DNA of 64,000 nt from Muscardinus avellanarius (lineage: Eukaryota > Chordata > Mammalia > Rodentia > Gliridae). Positions 53,035 through 63,514 of the stretch are shown here, piece by piece. Below the pieces are notes generated by a model that was not told the DNA's origin, made no database searches, and worked only from the letters and a program-made list of their open reading frames with translations. Every line of letters starts with the position of its first letter. The stretch's first letter is position 1. Made by a program: the position numbers and the translations under genes. The stretch lies in NCBI GenBank assembly GCA_963383645.1, contig OY726574.1:59642394-59706393 (forward strand). The letters run 5' to 3'.

Positions 53035-53244
53035 GCCGGGCGTGGTGGCGCACGCTTGTAATCCCCGCGCTTGGGAGGCAGAAACAGGAGGATCGCGCAG
53101 GTTCGAAGCCAGCCCTGCGCGCTGGCTTAGGAGACCCTGTTTCCAAATAAAAAAATGTAAAAAAAAAAAAGAGGTCTGGGAGTGTAGCCCGGAGGTACAA
53201 GGGCTTCCAGGAACCCCAGTACCACCAAAAAAAAAAAAAAAAAA
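53035..53244 (+). mobile_element. B1-dID SINE, young subfamily, sense, with 11-bp TSD
   Basis: GCCGGGCGTGGTGGCGCACG; hairpin AAGCCAGCCCTGCGCGCTGG; ID half ending CCCCAGTACCACC; A tail. Target-site duplication AGCGGAGGATA at 53024-53034 and 53245-53255. One of the least diverged copies. Confidence 0.95.
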
Positions 53245-53255
53245 AGCGGAGGATA

Positions 53256-53489
53256 TCTGTGTTCTAAAAGGATGCCATGAACAGATAGGAGAACTCAGTA
53301 TGGAGCTGAGGGTTGAGAGAATCTGCCTGCCTGGGAGGCAGGAGTAGTCTTAAAGTGTGATATCTTTGGGATAAGGTTTCAGAGCACAAGAAAACAGGTG
53401 CAGGACAAAGGACAGAGGGCAGGATGGAGAGTAGGTATGAAGAGGTGGGAGGACACCTTGATGGATCTCAGGCGAGGAGCAAACTCCAA
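53256..53489. other. Unique DNA, nothing recognised
   Basis: Purine-rich spacer without recognisable features. Confidence 0.35.
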
Positions 53490-53490
53490 G

Positions 53491-53536
<46 letters not shown>
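53490..53536 (+). repeat. (GT)n microsatellite
   Basis: About 22 GT units. Tail side of the next SINE. Confidence 0.95.
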
Positions 53537-53538
<2 letters not shown>

Positions 53539-53717
53539 GCTAGGGGCTGGGGATTAATCCTAGGAGAGTTCATCCCCTGAGCCACACCCCCAGTCCATGT
53601 GACTTTTAATTTTGAAACAGGATCTTGCTAAGCTGCTGCTGAGACTGGCCTCGAACCTGTGATCCTTCTGCCTCAGCCTCCAAGTATTATGATCACGGGC
53701 ATGTGTCACGGCTTAGC
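53537..53717 (-). mobile_element. B1-dID SINE, antisense, old
   Basis: GGGGCTGGGGATTAATCCTA; B1 half with GCTGCTGCTGAGACTGGCCT; end CATGTGTCACGGCTTAGC. Confidence 0.85.
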
Positions 53718-54619
53718 TTCAAAGGACCTATAGTCTGATTGGGGTCCTTGGGAGGGATGCTTCTGAGGGTTTCTCAAAACATGTGTGTCTAGGACCAGCC
53801 ACAAAGGACACTGAAGATTAACTAACCCTCCCCCTTTTGGTTTTCTACCCCACTGTCCAGGCCAGGGGGCAGCTAATTCCCAAATGAGAAGCCAGCAGAT
53901 CCCTCCTCTTCTGGAAGGAAGTCTGAGCCTCTGCTGAAGGCGGCACATCTGGTAGGCGGCCTTGTTTGCACGAGGCCCAGGACGGAGACATGGAGATGGG
54001 TCTGCTGTCCCCAGTTGGTTCTCTTCTCCCCATCTTTTCTGTCTTCACTGGGGCAGAAGAAAGGGGCAGAGGAAGAGTGACGGGAGAAGAGAAATACAGG
54101 GAGCAGAGAGAGTGGAGGGTATTCTAAAACAGGCTCGTTCTCAACAGTAGAATGTACCGTCTTAGGAGATGCACATTAATTTGAACCTGTCTATACTGTG
54201 CCCTTCCTGTCTCAGCTCAGAGGGTGGGAATGGGCTAGGACACGCTGTGTGGACGTCCTAAAGTGGAAGCTGTGGTGCACATCTGTCTTTAGCATCCGCC
54301 CACAATGGGGGACACAGAGTAAGGCAATCCCCGAGCCTCACCTTGGGCACCAGCTCCAACTCTCTACCTCCTAAGCAAGATCGGAGTGCGTGAGGTTCTC
54401 GGATCTGTCTTTCTCAATATCTCTCTCCCTCAGATTGCCTTTTAGTAAAAATTCAAACGACAACACAGAAATAACCAAAAGTAGCTTAGTGGAAAGGTGA
54501 GAAATGGAGCTTCTAAAAAGCACTGTAAGCCAGAGCATGAATTGGGGATTTAGCGAAGTGGATTGATAAACGAGGCTGTTCAAATCTGTTGCACCAACAT
54601 GTTCTCTGGTAAGACACTG
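53718..54619. other. Unique DNA, start of a 3.9-kb repeat-poor island
   Basis: No interspersed repeat or exon recognised. Frames of 60-80 codons only. Confidence 0.4.
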
Positions 54620-55390
54620 CTTGCTGGATTTGCATTCAGTTTCGTTTTAGGACTTAATGCCTTGCTTAAAAAAAATACACTGGAGGAAAATTTTCCATTA
54701 GCTGTAAATTTTATACTTAGACCTAGAGACACAGCCTAGCCAATGCATATTAAAATCAACAATTAGGCATAATTGCATTAAAATATTAAAACACTGTGAG
54801 CTATTAGAAGTAGTATTTTATTTTGCAGAAGCATCACTCAAATCACTCTGGTGCTTGTTAGACCCTAATAAAAAAGATCTGCCTGGAATGTCAGACATTC
54901 CCTTTCTAGGACACTGCCCAGCCTGGACAGCTGAGTGGGCAGCGCTAGTGAAAGTTAGCCTCTGAGGACATCCTTGGCAAACACTTCTGTGGCATCAACA
55001 ACTGAATTCTAGCAGTCATCTAATTACTATGAAGTAATTAAAGTGCAAATATAATTTTAGGCGCTGTGAAAACCGACATTGCAGTAAAAAGCATTCTGCG
55101 ACTGTGGGAAGGGGCCCTGTGTGATATAGTCACGGTGCTGGTGGCAGGTTTAAATTTTTCTTGTCTCTTAAATACAGAATGTAAATGATCTCTAATTTAA
55201 GTCATTCAAAAAAAAAATCTAGTTTCTCCAAAGCACTTTAAAGCAATCTTGCCTAGACAACTCTTTCCATAAATCTGAAAGGTAAATGTTCCCCTACTGT
55301 GCGACATTTTCAGGCACCTTTAATCATCAATGTCTGCAGGGACGAGGCTTCAGCGTGAATCCCGTGAGTATGAATGTACGTATGTACTGG
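54620..55390. promoter_or_regulatory. Candidate conserved regulatory island, homeobox-motif dense
   Basis: 770 bp of repeat-free, AT-rich DNA. An inverted pair TAATTACT (55021-55028) / AGTAATTA (55033-55040) is separated by ATGA. AACAATTAGGCATAATTGC, CATATTAAAATC and AAGTGCAAATATAATT also occur. This is the strongest candidate island in the window on composition and motif clustering. Conservation and activity are untested. Confidence 0.3.
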
Positions 55391-57611
55391 CATTTTTCAA
55401 AATCGCTTGGGTGTGTTGTTTTTTGTGAGTAATGGAAAAGACTAGAGAGCATTGCTTCTCAGGTCAGATGAGAACGGTGTGTGGAGATCTTCAATCTGTT
55501 GATGCCCACACTGATTAAGTGAGGTTCCGGGTGTGTGGGTGGGGAGCGGGCAGTGGCAGCTCTGCAGCATCTCTGCCCTGAACTCCAGCGAGACTCGCCA
55601 ACTTAGAGTGTGGTCTTTGTTCTCTCTGTCCTTGGTCTCCTTCCCTTCTCTCTTCTCACAGATCAAGCTCTTGAAGAGACACCTGGAGGTCACTAGGAAA
55701 GGTCCACATCACCCAGTCAGGCGGTGAATTCTCTCCCAGGACCTCTAGGTCCCGAAATGGGGGATCTTGTGGGCCCAGCAGATGACAGGGAGACACAGGC
55801 CACGCTCACACAACAGCCCCCAGCCCCATCCTGCTGTGCACCAGGACTGTGGGCCCACAACAGTTCAGCTTTCAAGAGTAGCTAGAAATCTGCTTTGCCT
55901 TGACAGTCTCCTGATTCTTAAATATTTGCAATGAATTAAAAATTTACAAGAATTCCGTGTTGGCCAAATAATCCCACATAGAGCCAAACATGCCAAGAAG
56001 ACTCCAGCATAGAGTGTATGAAGTAACACAGTGTCTTGTATGTAAATATTTGCAGGATGCCACAGCGCAGAGCGATGTCTGGCAGTCTTTGCTTTTTAAA
56101 CAGGTTAGACAAATCTTTACTAGTTGGTTTGGCATTCAGTTGAGTTCTCCAGAACCCGGTGGTGTAACTGATACTAAGGGGCTCTCACACGGTTGGCTCA
56201 ATGAAGGGCAATGTTAACTGCACGGGCGTGTAACCACTGTGAGGCAAACACACTAACAAAAGCCCGCCCGGCTGGCCCCTGTGAGCCCAAAGCAGAGCGT
56301 CTCCAGCCTGCCGAGCCACCTGGACGCCTCGCTCGCTCTTGTGGGGCTGGTGGGGGCTGAAGGTCCATGGCTATCACGAGCTCTGCCTGATGCTAATGTT
56401 ACTGGCCACAGTCGCCCGGCATATCAGCCCATAAGCCTGCTTGCTCGTGGAAGGCGGCACCCTGACTTTCTCCTCTATGCCTGGCACATTGCAAGGGTTC
56501 TGGAAACGTCACCTAAGCAACCGAATGAACGACTTCAGCTGGGAGTTTCCTTCCCAGGCCTTGGGCAAGGCTGAGCAGCTCTGAGGGAGATGGTGCATGG
56601 GTCAGAAACAGGGCTCTTACAGTCCAGTGGGGAAAGATGAGAACACCTTGTCTTTGGGTGGTGGTGAGATAGGCTCCTGCTCTCTCCCTGGGGACCCACA
56701 GAGATGCCACACAAAAGACAAATGGAGTGAGGGTGTTCTTAGAGGGGCTGCGGCTGGAGCCCTGTGGCTGCAGGGAGCCAGGAAAGGTTTAGGGGCAGAG
56801 GGGGGCGAGATGTCAGAGTAGGATTCTAGGTCACTCTGGGTAGGGATGTGATGGAGGCACCAGGACAAGACCATGTGGAGCCTCCCTTGGACTAAATTAC
56901 CTCCTGTGGGGAGGTAACTCGTCTTTCTGCACTGCCAATTTCCCGTGCCTGCTACAGAAAACAAATCTAAAGTAGCAACTACCCTGTATCTCTGCTCCTA
57001 CTCAAGAACCTAGTTAGAGATTTCTGAGAGCCTTTTATCCAAAGAAATCTATGTCTCTTTGCAAAGAATAACCCTAAGAGAAGAACAGCACAGGCAGAAG
57101 GTGGTATTCGGCGCGCGATTAATTCACCCGGGAGACTTCACTGAAGCTGGCTCGTAGAAAATGATGTCTTACCTTTAGTAAAAGCAACCTTCACCTCTAC
57201 ACAAGTGGAAGTTAGTCACCAAGCCAGAAGCATCTTTTTTCCACATGAAAAGGGCTGCTGTTAAGAGAACCAGTGTGTTCTGATCCCTGTGTTCTGCCAT
57301 GATTAATTCTACTATGTGCATGGATAGCAATAGATCACATTTATTAAATACTAGTGAGCTAAGGTTGAGTCATGACCAACATCAGCCGAAGTCCTTTCCC
57401 TATCATGACGGGGACCTTGCATAGACCCACAGCCTGCTGGGAGCAGAAGGAACTTATGTGACATTTAGTTTTCTTGTCTCATTTCAGCATTAGGAAAGCC
57501 CCGTGATGCTGTCTCTGTTCTCTTCTGTCTGGAATAAAGTATTCCCTCCTGTTTTCCCACAATGACACATACTCTGCCACAGTTGGCCATTTTATTTTGC
57601 TTGAAGCATGC
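55391..57611. other. Unique DNA, remainder of the repeat-poor island
   Basis: No recognisable interspersed repeat. Frames up to 115 codons (56617-56964, minus) lack domains. GC content varies, with richer DNA at about 56260-56800. Confidence 0.4.
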
Positions 57612-57745
57612 TGTTGTGGAAAGAGAAAGTATGGGCCTTAAGGCCAGAAAGATCTGGGTTCCAATCCCACCAAACACACCACGGTCCAGCTCTGTGACTC
57701 TACCTGACTGAGTCTCATATTTCCTCTTCCATGAAATAACATCTC
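57612..57745 (+). mobile_element. MIR relic, sense
   Basis: AGAAAGATCTGGGTTCCAAT, CCAGCTCTGTGACTCTACCT, then CTGAGTCTCATATTTCCTCT and TCCATGAAATAAC match MIR in order. Confidence 0.75.
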
Positions 57746-57749
57746 ATTT

Positions 57750-58006
57750 CATTTACTTATTACTTATTTAATTTTTATTTAATTTTAATTTATTTTTTAT
57801 TTTTATTTTTTGGGGTACTGGGGATTTAACCCAGGGAAATTCTACCTCTGAACTATGTCCCCAGCCCTATTTTATTTTTATTTGTAAACAGGGTCTTACT
57901 AGGTTGATGAGAGCCTCACTACTTGTTAAGACTGTTCTCAAACCTGTGATCTCCTGTCTCAGCCTCCCAAGTACTGGGGTTATAAGGGTGCACAACCATG
58001 CCGGGC
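57750..58006 (-). mobile_element. B1-dID SINE, antisense, with (TTTA)-rich tail side
   Basis: Degenerate TTTA/TTTAT stretch at 57750-57808, then GGGGTACTGGGGATTTAACC, linker, B1 half ending ACAACCATGCCGGGC. Confidence 0.9.
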
Positions 58007-58105
58007 TACATCATCTCAAACATTAGCTCAACCTGGAAGGTTATGACAACTTCTCAGTCTAATGGCCCCAGAATGTCTTTCAGATTTTAGTAGTTCTGCA
58101 TTTTA

Positions 58106-58112
58106 AGATTCC

Positions 58113-58150
<38 letters not shown>
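58106..58150 (+). repeat. (TTTTC)n and poly-T tract
   Basis: Five or so TTTTC units run into about 19 T, then GCAG. It looks like the complement of a retroposon A tail, but no SINE follows. Confidence 0.9.
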
Positions 58151-58352
58151 CAGTGAATATAGCTGCCTCCTCTTCTGCTGCAGGGCTCAGAGGGGGCACC
58201 CTTTGCCTGATAGTAGCAGTAAATGTGTGAGGTGTGAGGACTCAGTGAGATCTTGTATAGGCACACACAGCCTAGGACTGGATAAACATTCTCTCTCATA
58301 CATTCCTCATCCATCTCCCTGCTCTCTGACCTCATCCCAGGACCTGCTCTCC

Positions 58353-58556
58353 GTGTTCCATGTTCCAGCCCCAGCAGCCCCCTAGCAGCCCCCAGCAGCC
58401 TCCCCAGCAGCCTCTCCAGCAGCCTCTCCAGCAGCCTCTCCAGCAGCCTCTCCAGCAGCCCCTCAGCAGCCTCTCCAGTAGCCCCCCAGCATCCTCTCCA
58501 GCAGCCCCCCAGCATCCTCTCCAGCAGCCCCCAGCAGCCCCCCATCCTCCATGGGC
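58353..58556 (+). repeat. 12-bp-based minisatellite, CAGCAGCCTCTC family
   Basis: Four clean units of CTCCAGCAGCCT in the centre, with diverged CCCAGCAGCC units on each side and a twice-repeated CCCCCCAGCATCCTCTCCAG block. It encodes QQPL repeats on plus and LLER repeats on minus. These are low-complexity artefacts, not a leucine-zipper gene. Confidence 0.92.
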
Positions 58557-58618
58557 AGCCTGATCTTCCCCTGCACTGTTTTGTTCTCTCCTGTTCTCTC
58601 CTGGAATGCCTGCCCCTC

Positions 58619-58655
58619 CCCCACCTCCTCCTCCTCCTCCTCCTCCTCCTCCTCT

Positions 58656-58693
<38 letters not shown>

Positions 58694-58805
58694 CTCCTCC
58701 TCCTCCTCCTCCTCCTCCTCCTCCTCCTCCTCCTCCTCCTCCTTCTTCTTCTTCTTCTTCTTCTTCTTCTTCTTCTTCTTCTTCTTCTTCTTCTTCTTCT
58801 TCTCT

Positions 58806-58860
<55 letters not shown>

Positions 58861-58865
58861 CTCCC
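58619..58865 (+). repeat. Compound polypyrimidine tract (CCT)n-(CTT)n-(CT)n
   Basis: About 245 bp almost without purines: CCT/CTC units with CTT interruptions (58619-58741), CTT units (58742-58801), CT units (58809-58857). It creates the 263-codon poly-Arg/Lys/Glu antisense frame, which I reject as a gene. Confidence 0.97.
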
Positions 58866-59217
58866 TCTCTCCCCTCAAGGCTGACTCCTAGGACATGGGA
58901 TTGAATGGCATCTCCTCAAACACCTCTTAGGTCTCTGCCTCCCTGCCCACACTGCTTTCATGCACTCCTATAGCAAACATCATTTTTCATCTTTCTCTTA
59001 TCACAATCTGTATTCCAACGTATTCTGGTTTAACTCTATCCCCTATGATGCAAGACTTAGCCCTTAGCCTGGTGCCTTGTGTGGAGTAGGCGACTGAGTG
59101 GATGGGGCCGGGGCCTGGGAATCCCACTGCACTGGGTGGACTGTCTCACACCCAGACTTTTCCTCCATTCCCAACCCCAGTGTAGAGCCCTGGGCACTAA
59201 GTTTTGCCCGACAATAC
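58866..59217. other. Unique DNA, nothing recognised
   Basis: No repeat or exon recognised. Confidence 0.35.
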
Positions 59218-59311
59218 TCATCTGGGGCCAGGCCAGGGGCTAGAGACACAAAGCCAATTTGTGTCTCATCTGGGGCCGGGCCAGGGGCTAGAGACACAAG
59301 CCAATTCGGTT
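59218..59311 (+). repeat. 47-bp tandem duplication
   Basis: CTCATCTGGGGCCAGGCCAG recurs 47 bp later as CTCATCTGGGGCCGGGCCAG. Both copies continue GGGCTAGAGACACAA and AGCCAATT. A third CTCAT starts at about 59317 but diverges. Confidence 0.93.
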
Positions 59312-60040
59312 TTGGTCTCATGGACGCAGAGCCCAGCAGGAAGGGCAGAGACAGGAAGAGAATGCAATGAGAGTCATGCACTGAGCTTGGGCTGAGCCAG
59401 GCAGGAGGGGTGGTGACAGGACCCCAGCTGGGTGTCAGGTGAACACAGGCTGGGTGGGTGGATGGGGCTGGGGACCTTCTGGTAGAGGGGATCTTGTGCA
59501 GTTCAGGTGGCAGGCCCTCAGGGTACACCCGCGGCAGGTGTGGTGGGGCATGGGGCTGCAGACCATGGAATCTTCCCAGCTCAGGAGCACGTTTCCCTGA
59601 GGCCGCGGGGGAGCACCATAAAGCTTCATGCTCAGAGAACTCTATCAGGTTAGGTTCTGGAAGGATCGCTCTGGGGCAGAGGGGCTTGGCGCAGTGACAG
59701 ACTAAGCAACACAGCAGCCCTGGAGGTGGCCTCGAGCCTGCCCTCCTGACCGCATCTGCCCTCCTGACCTCATTCACACCAGAGGTCAGGGCCGAGGCTC
59801 CTGTGAGCACTGCCCGTTTCGTTTCCTAGACACTTCTTCCACATGAGACCTGCCCATGGAGATTCCTGCCCCAGGAGATTCTTTCCAAAGGCATATCCTT
59901 ATCTTTCCAATGGAATGAACTTTCCGGATACAGCGAGGGACAAAGCTGAGCAGAGGGAGAACAGATTCAACGACACCGTGCTTAGATTTAGTCCTCTACA
60001 AATTAAACCAATGAGACTTTAAAAAATCATGGAATTGAAA
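59312..60040. other. Unique GC-rich DNA with a long antisense open frame, no gene supported
   Basis: The minus strand is open from 59810 to 59064 (248 codons, Pro/Ala/Ser-rich). This is the longest frame here not driven by a simple repeat, although it spans the 47-bp duplication. I see no domain, signal peptide or splice context, so it stays unassigned. Confidence 0.3.
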
Positions 60041-60233
60041 ACCAGGCATGGTGGCGCATGCCTGCAATACCAGTACTTGGGAGTCTGGGACAGGAAGATT
60101 GCAGATTCAAAGCCAGCCTCAGCAACTTAGGGAGGTCCTTAGAAACTAAGCGAGGCCCAGTTTCAAAATAAAAATAAGATAGGGATGGGTACCTAGCTCA
60201 GAAGTAGAGTGGCCCTGGGGTCAATCCCTGGCA
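60041..60233 (+). mobile_element. B1-dID SINE, sense
   Basis: ACCAGGCATGGTGGCGCATG, linker AAAATAAAAATAAGATAGGG, ID half TGGGTACCTAGCTCAGAAGT to CAATCCCTGGCAGC. No A tail remains. Confidence 0.9.
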
Positions 60234-60800
60234 GCATCTCCCAAATTTAAATTAAACTTGGAATTTAAAAGAGGCTATGTCCAGTATTTTGGGCTGGAAA
60301 ATAGCTTTTTCTAATTCACTCTTTATTGCTAAGCTATAGTATTATAAGTAAACCTGGAAGAACTCTTAGAGTTGATTTCTTTGGGTTTTTTTTTTTATTT
60401 TTCCATCATCTTAGGATTGGAAAAATCAGAGCTGTTAATTTACACAAAATGACTTCCATCGTTTGTAGCTCGCCAAAGAAGCAATTCAGCTGAACTTTTC
60501 AAACAAAAGTTTTACAAAATTATGCAGTATGACAATAATCATTATACGGCTCCTGTGGTTATTTCAGCTTATGTAGTAAAAATAATAAAAGAGTGGGATT
60601 GTGATTATAGTCATTTTTTCTACAAGGACACAACATGGATAGTACTGTGTTATTCCCCAGGAGTATTCAGAGAGCATGAGAATGGGATTTGCCATATTCA
60701 AGAAACTTACATTTGCTTCTAACTGAATAAGTTTCTTATTATTTCAAGTTTTAAACCTGCATATTTTGCAATAAGAAGTCTTAAACTCTGCCATGTTAGT
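60234..60800. other. Candidate conserved non-coding element
   Basis: AT-rich and repeat-free, with GCTGTTAATTTACAC, AGCAATTCAGCTG, GACAATAATCATTATACGG and similar words. It includes a chance + frame of 66 codons (60522-60722). Inferred from texture. Confidence 0.25.
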
Positions 60801-60811
60801 GAAGTTAAATG

Positions 60812-60842
60812 AATGAATGAATGAATGAATGAATGAATGAAA
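60812..60842 (+). repeat. (GAAT)n microsatellite
   Basis: About seven GAAT units. Confidence 0.93.
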
Positions 60843-61510
60843 CAAATGAGTCGGGGGCTCCAGGGAACAAGGGTCATAGTGGGATCAGTGGCTATCCTGG
60901 GCCAGCTCCTCTCCCTCCCACCGGCTTCCCCTGGAGCTGCAGCTAAGGGCTCCTCAGCAGTGCTCCCGGCTCTGCGTGCTGCTGGGTCCTCCCCGGGGGG
61001 CAGGGCCTCACCAGGCTGTGGGCTAGGTGCTTGCTTACTTACTGTCTTTCTCCAATACCACTATGAGCTACATGCAGGCCGGGCCCAGGCCCCTCTTGCT
61101 TACGGCCGCGTCTTCAGTGTCTGCTTGACTGCTTAGCACGAAAAGAACTACTCAGAAGATCTTTACATCTCTCGGACAACATTTTCCCTACACATAGCTA
61201 ATGAGTGTGCAGGTAATACGCTCCGTGCACCTAATGCTCACCCTTCTAAGGTTTTGTTTTTCTAAATATCAACTCGTGCAAGCTGTCAACTCCAGGACAG
61301 GGCATGTGCCCAAGTACAGAGGGGTTAATTAAGCCCATGACTATCAGGAGTAGAGACCGGATCTGAGCTAGGCAGCGAGGGCTCAGACCGCCCAAACTGG
61401 CTTTGCTGAGTTGTCCTCTCAGGGGCAGGGGCCCTGGGGTTGCTCTGGGTATAGAGACCATCTCCAGCCACCTGCCTCTATCCACAGAGCGCCACATCTA
61501 CAACAAGGTC
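60843..61510. other. Unique DNA, nothing recognised
   Basis: 60890-61130 is GC-rich with a 99-codon + frame without a domain. The rest is unremarkable. Confidence 0.35.
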
Positions 61511-62024
61511 TAGGGAAGGAAGTTAGGTCATTGGGGTGTGTCCTTCACGGGGACACAGGGACTCAGGCCCCTCCTCTTCTCTCTCTCTCCTGCATCTGTC
61601 TCTGTCTCTCTTTCTCTCTGTACTAGGCATTGAACCCAGTGGCATTCTATTCTGAGATACACCCTCATCCCCCTTTTTATATTTTGTTTATGAAACAGGG
61701 TCTTGCTAGGTTGCTGAGAATCTCACTACGTTACTGAGGCAGGCTTCGGATCTGCAATCGTCCTGTCTCAGCCTCCCAAGTACTGGATAACAAGCACGTG
61801 CCCCCTGCCTGTGCCTGGCTTTCATTTTCTCTTGCTTCCAGGCAATGATCTGAGCAGCCTCCTCTGCCAACACTTCTTCATGGTCTACGGCGTCGCCACA
61901 GGCCCAGAGCGATGGGGCCAAAGGACTGTGGACTGAGACCCCCAAGCCTGTGAATCTAAAGAAACGTTCCCTCCTTTTAGTTGATTGTTTGAGATATTTT
62001 GCCACAGAGATGGAAATCTAACAC
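61511..62024 (+). mobile_element. ERVL-MaLR LTR, sense, 5'-truncated and split by a SINE
   Basis: GGAAGTTAGGTCATTGGGGT and GTGTCCTTCACGG precede the SINE. GCTTCCAGGCAATGATCTGA, ATGGTCTACGGCG, GGACTGTGGACTGAGACCCC and the end GATGGAAATCTAACACC follow it. The SINE occupies about 61619-61822. Confidence 0.65.
61619..61822 (-). mobile_element. B1-dID SINE, antisense, inside an LTR
   Basis: GTACTAGGCATTGAACCCAG; linker; B1 half with TACTGAGGCAGGCTTCGGAT; end GTGCCTGGCTTTC. The preceding CTCTCT-rich stretch is LTR sequence. Confidence 0.87.
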
Positions 62025-62736
62025 CGCCCTGTACCCAAGCATCTCCAGGAATTCCAGCTGGGTTTTCCTCAGGCAGAAGTGAAGCTGCGTCCTGAAACTT
62101 CGATTACGCCCCGCCCTGCTCTCTGAAATTGCTTTGGATTAGTCAATTTTCTCTTCCACATACAAAATCATAATCTTACGAGTTTACATTTAGGCACCCA
62201 CACGTTTATGCACCTTTCCAAACCTTCTGTAACTATCCAGATCCCCCCTCCAAACTGAAATAAGCCTCCCTTTCATCGTGCTGATTTAGTGAGACGGTTA
62301 TTATCGGAATAGGTGCATGCAGACACGTGATGGTTTTCACAGTGTACTTAAGGCTAATTTTCAGAATGGCTGGAAAATAGCTGTCTTCAGACCAGCAGCG
62401 AGAGTGCGCGGTGGGCAGCACAGGGCACCGGGAGGGCTGTGGGCTAGGTGCCTGGCCTGACGGGCAGCACCTGTGCTTTCCGCGGGGCTACCGCAGCACC
62501 CAGGGCCACCGTGAGGCAGAGATGCAGTCAGACACTTAGGAAATAGCACAGCGGCAGCTCCTGGATTTGATTAACGCTGAACTTTCTCATCACCGTGGGT
62601 CCCGCCGCACGGAGACACGGGGCTGCGGCTTTACTGCCGTGGGGAGCAAGGCTGGGGCTGAAGCTGGACTTTTTTAAAATTAAATTCAACATGTTACAGA
62701 AAGTCGATTTGGGGAAAGTTATTAGCAAGGTCGCCT
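62025..62736. other. Unique DNA, parts conserved-element-like
   Basis: 62130-62360 and 62530-62735 are repeat-free with homeodomain-type words (GATTTGATTAACGCTG, AAAATTAAATTCAAC). No exon recognised. Confidence 0.3.
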
Positions 62737-63293
62737 GCTGTGTCAGTCAGCTTTCCATCACTGTGAGAAAATTCCTGAGATAAACCAACTTACAAGAAGG
62801 AAATGTTGCTTGTCCCACTGATGTCAGGCCGTGGCGAGGAAGCATGCCCTGGCGGAAGTGCTGGCCGAAGGAGCTGCTTGTCTCAGGGCAGCTGGGGAAC
62901 AAAGACAGACAGGAATGTGCTGTGGTGACCACACCCACTTCAAGGGCACACCCTGGCCACCTAACTTCCTCCCACCAAGCCCACCTCCTAAAGACCCAAC
63001 TGCCTCCCAGAAGCACCATAGGCTCAGGCCAGCCTTCAACACATGAGCCTTTAGAGGATTTTGTTTTCTGTGTGTGTGGTACTGGGATGGAACCCAAGGG
63101 CATTCTACCTCCAAGCTACACCCCCAGCACTATTTTTTATTCTTTATTTTGAAACAGGGTCTCACTGAGTTGCAAAGGGCCTCACTAAGTACCTGAGGCT
63201 GTCCACAAGCCGCGATCCTCCTGTCTCAGCCTCCCGAATGCTGGGATTATAAGTGTGCACCACCATGCCCAGCTTTAGAGGAATTTAACCCTA
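62737..63293 (-). mobile_element. ERVL-MaLR LTR, antisense, split by a SINE
   Basis: The + strand edge TGTGTCAGTCAGCTTTCCAT is the LTR 3' end (reverse: ...GGAAAGCTGACTGACACA). TTCAACACATGAGCCTTTAG near 63050 belongs to its 5' part, which resumes after the SINE as TTTAGAGGAATTTAACCCTA. Confidence 0.72.
63062..63273 (-). mobile_element. B1-dID SINE, antisense, inside an LTR, with TSD
   Basis: GTGTGGTACTGGGATGGAAC; B1 half ending CACCACCATGCCCAGC. The target-site duplication TTTAGAGGA lies on both sides (about 63050-63058 and 63275-63283) and repairs the LTR when removed. Confidence 0.92.
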
Positions 63294-63473
63294 TAATTCC
63301 AGAACTTGGGAGGCTGAGACGGGAGGACTGCAGGTTCTGAGGCTAGCCTCATTTAGCAAGCCCCTCAGGAACTTAGTGAGATATTGCTTAAAAATAAAAA
63401 ATAAAAGGGCTGAGGGTATAGCTCAGGGGTAAAATGTACCCGGGTTTAATGACATGGGTAACACACACACACA

Positions 63474-63514
<41 letters not shown>

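Noticed and set aside
24216..53244. Independent genes implied by recurring 60-120 codon frames such as VPGSPSTSGLHSQ and RDPPVSASQARGLQACATTPG
   Set aside because: These recurring peptides are translations of the antisense B1-dID SINEs in different frames.
58087..58878. 263-codon antisense open frame with Arg-Glu, poly-Arg and LLER repeats
   Set aside because: It is produced entirely by the polypyrimidine tract and the 12-bp minisatellite; no non-repetitive coding sequence supports it.
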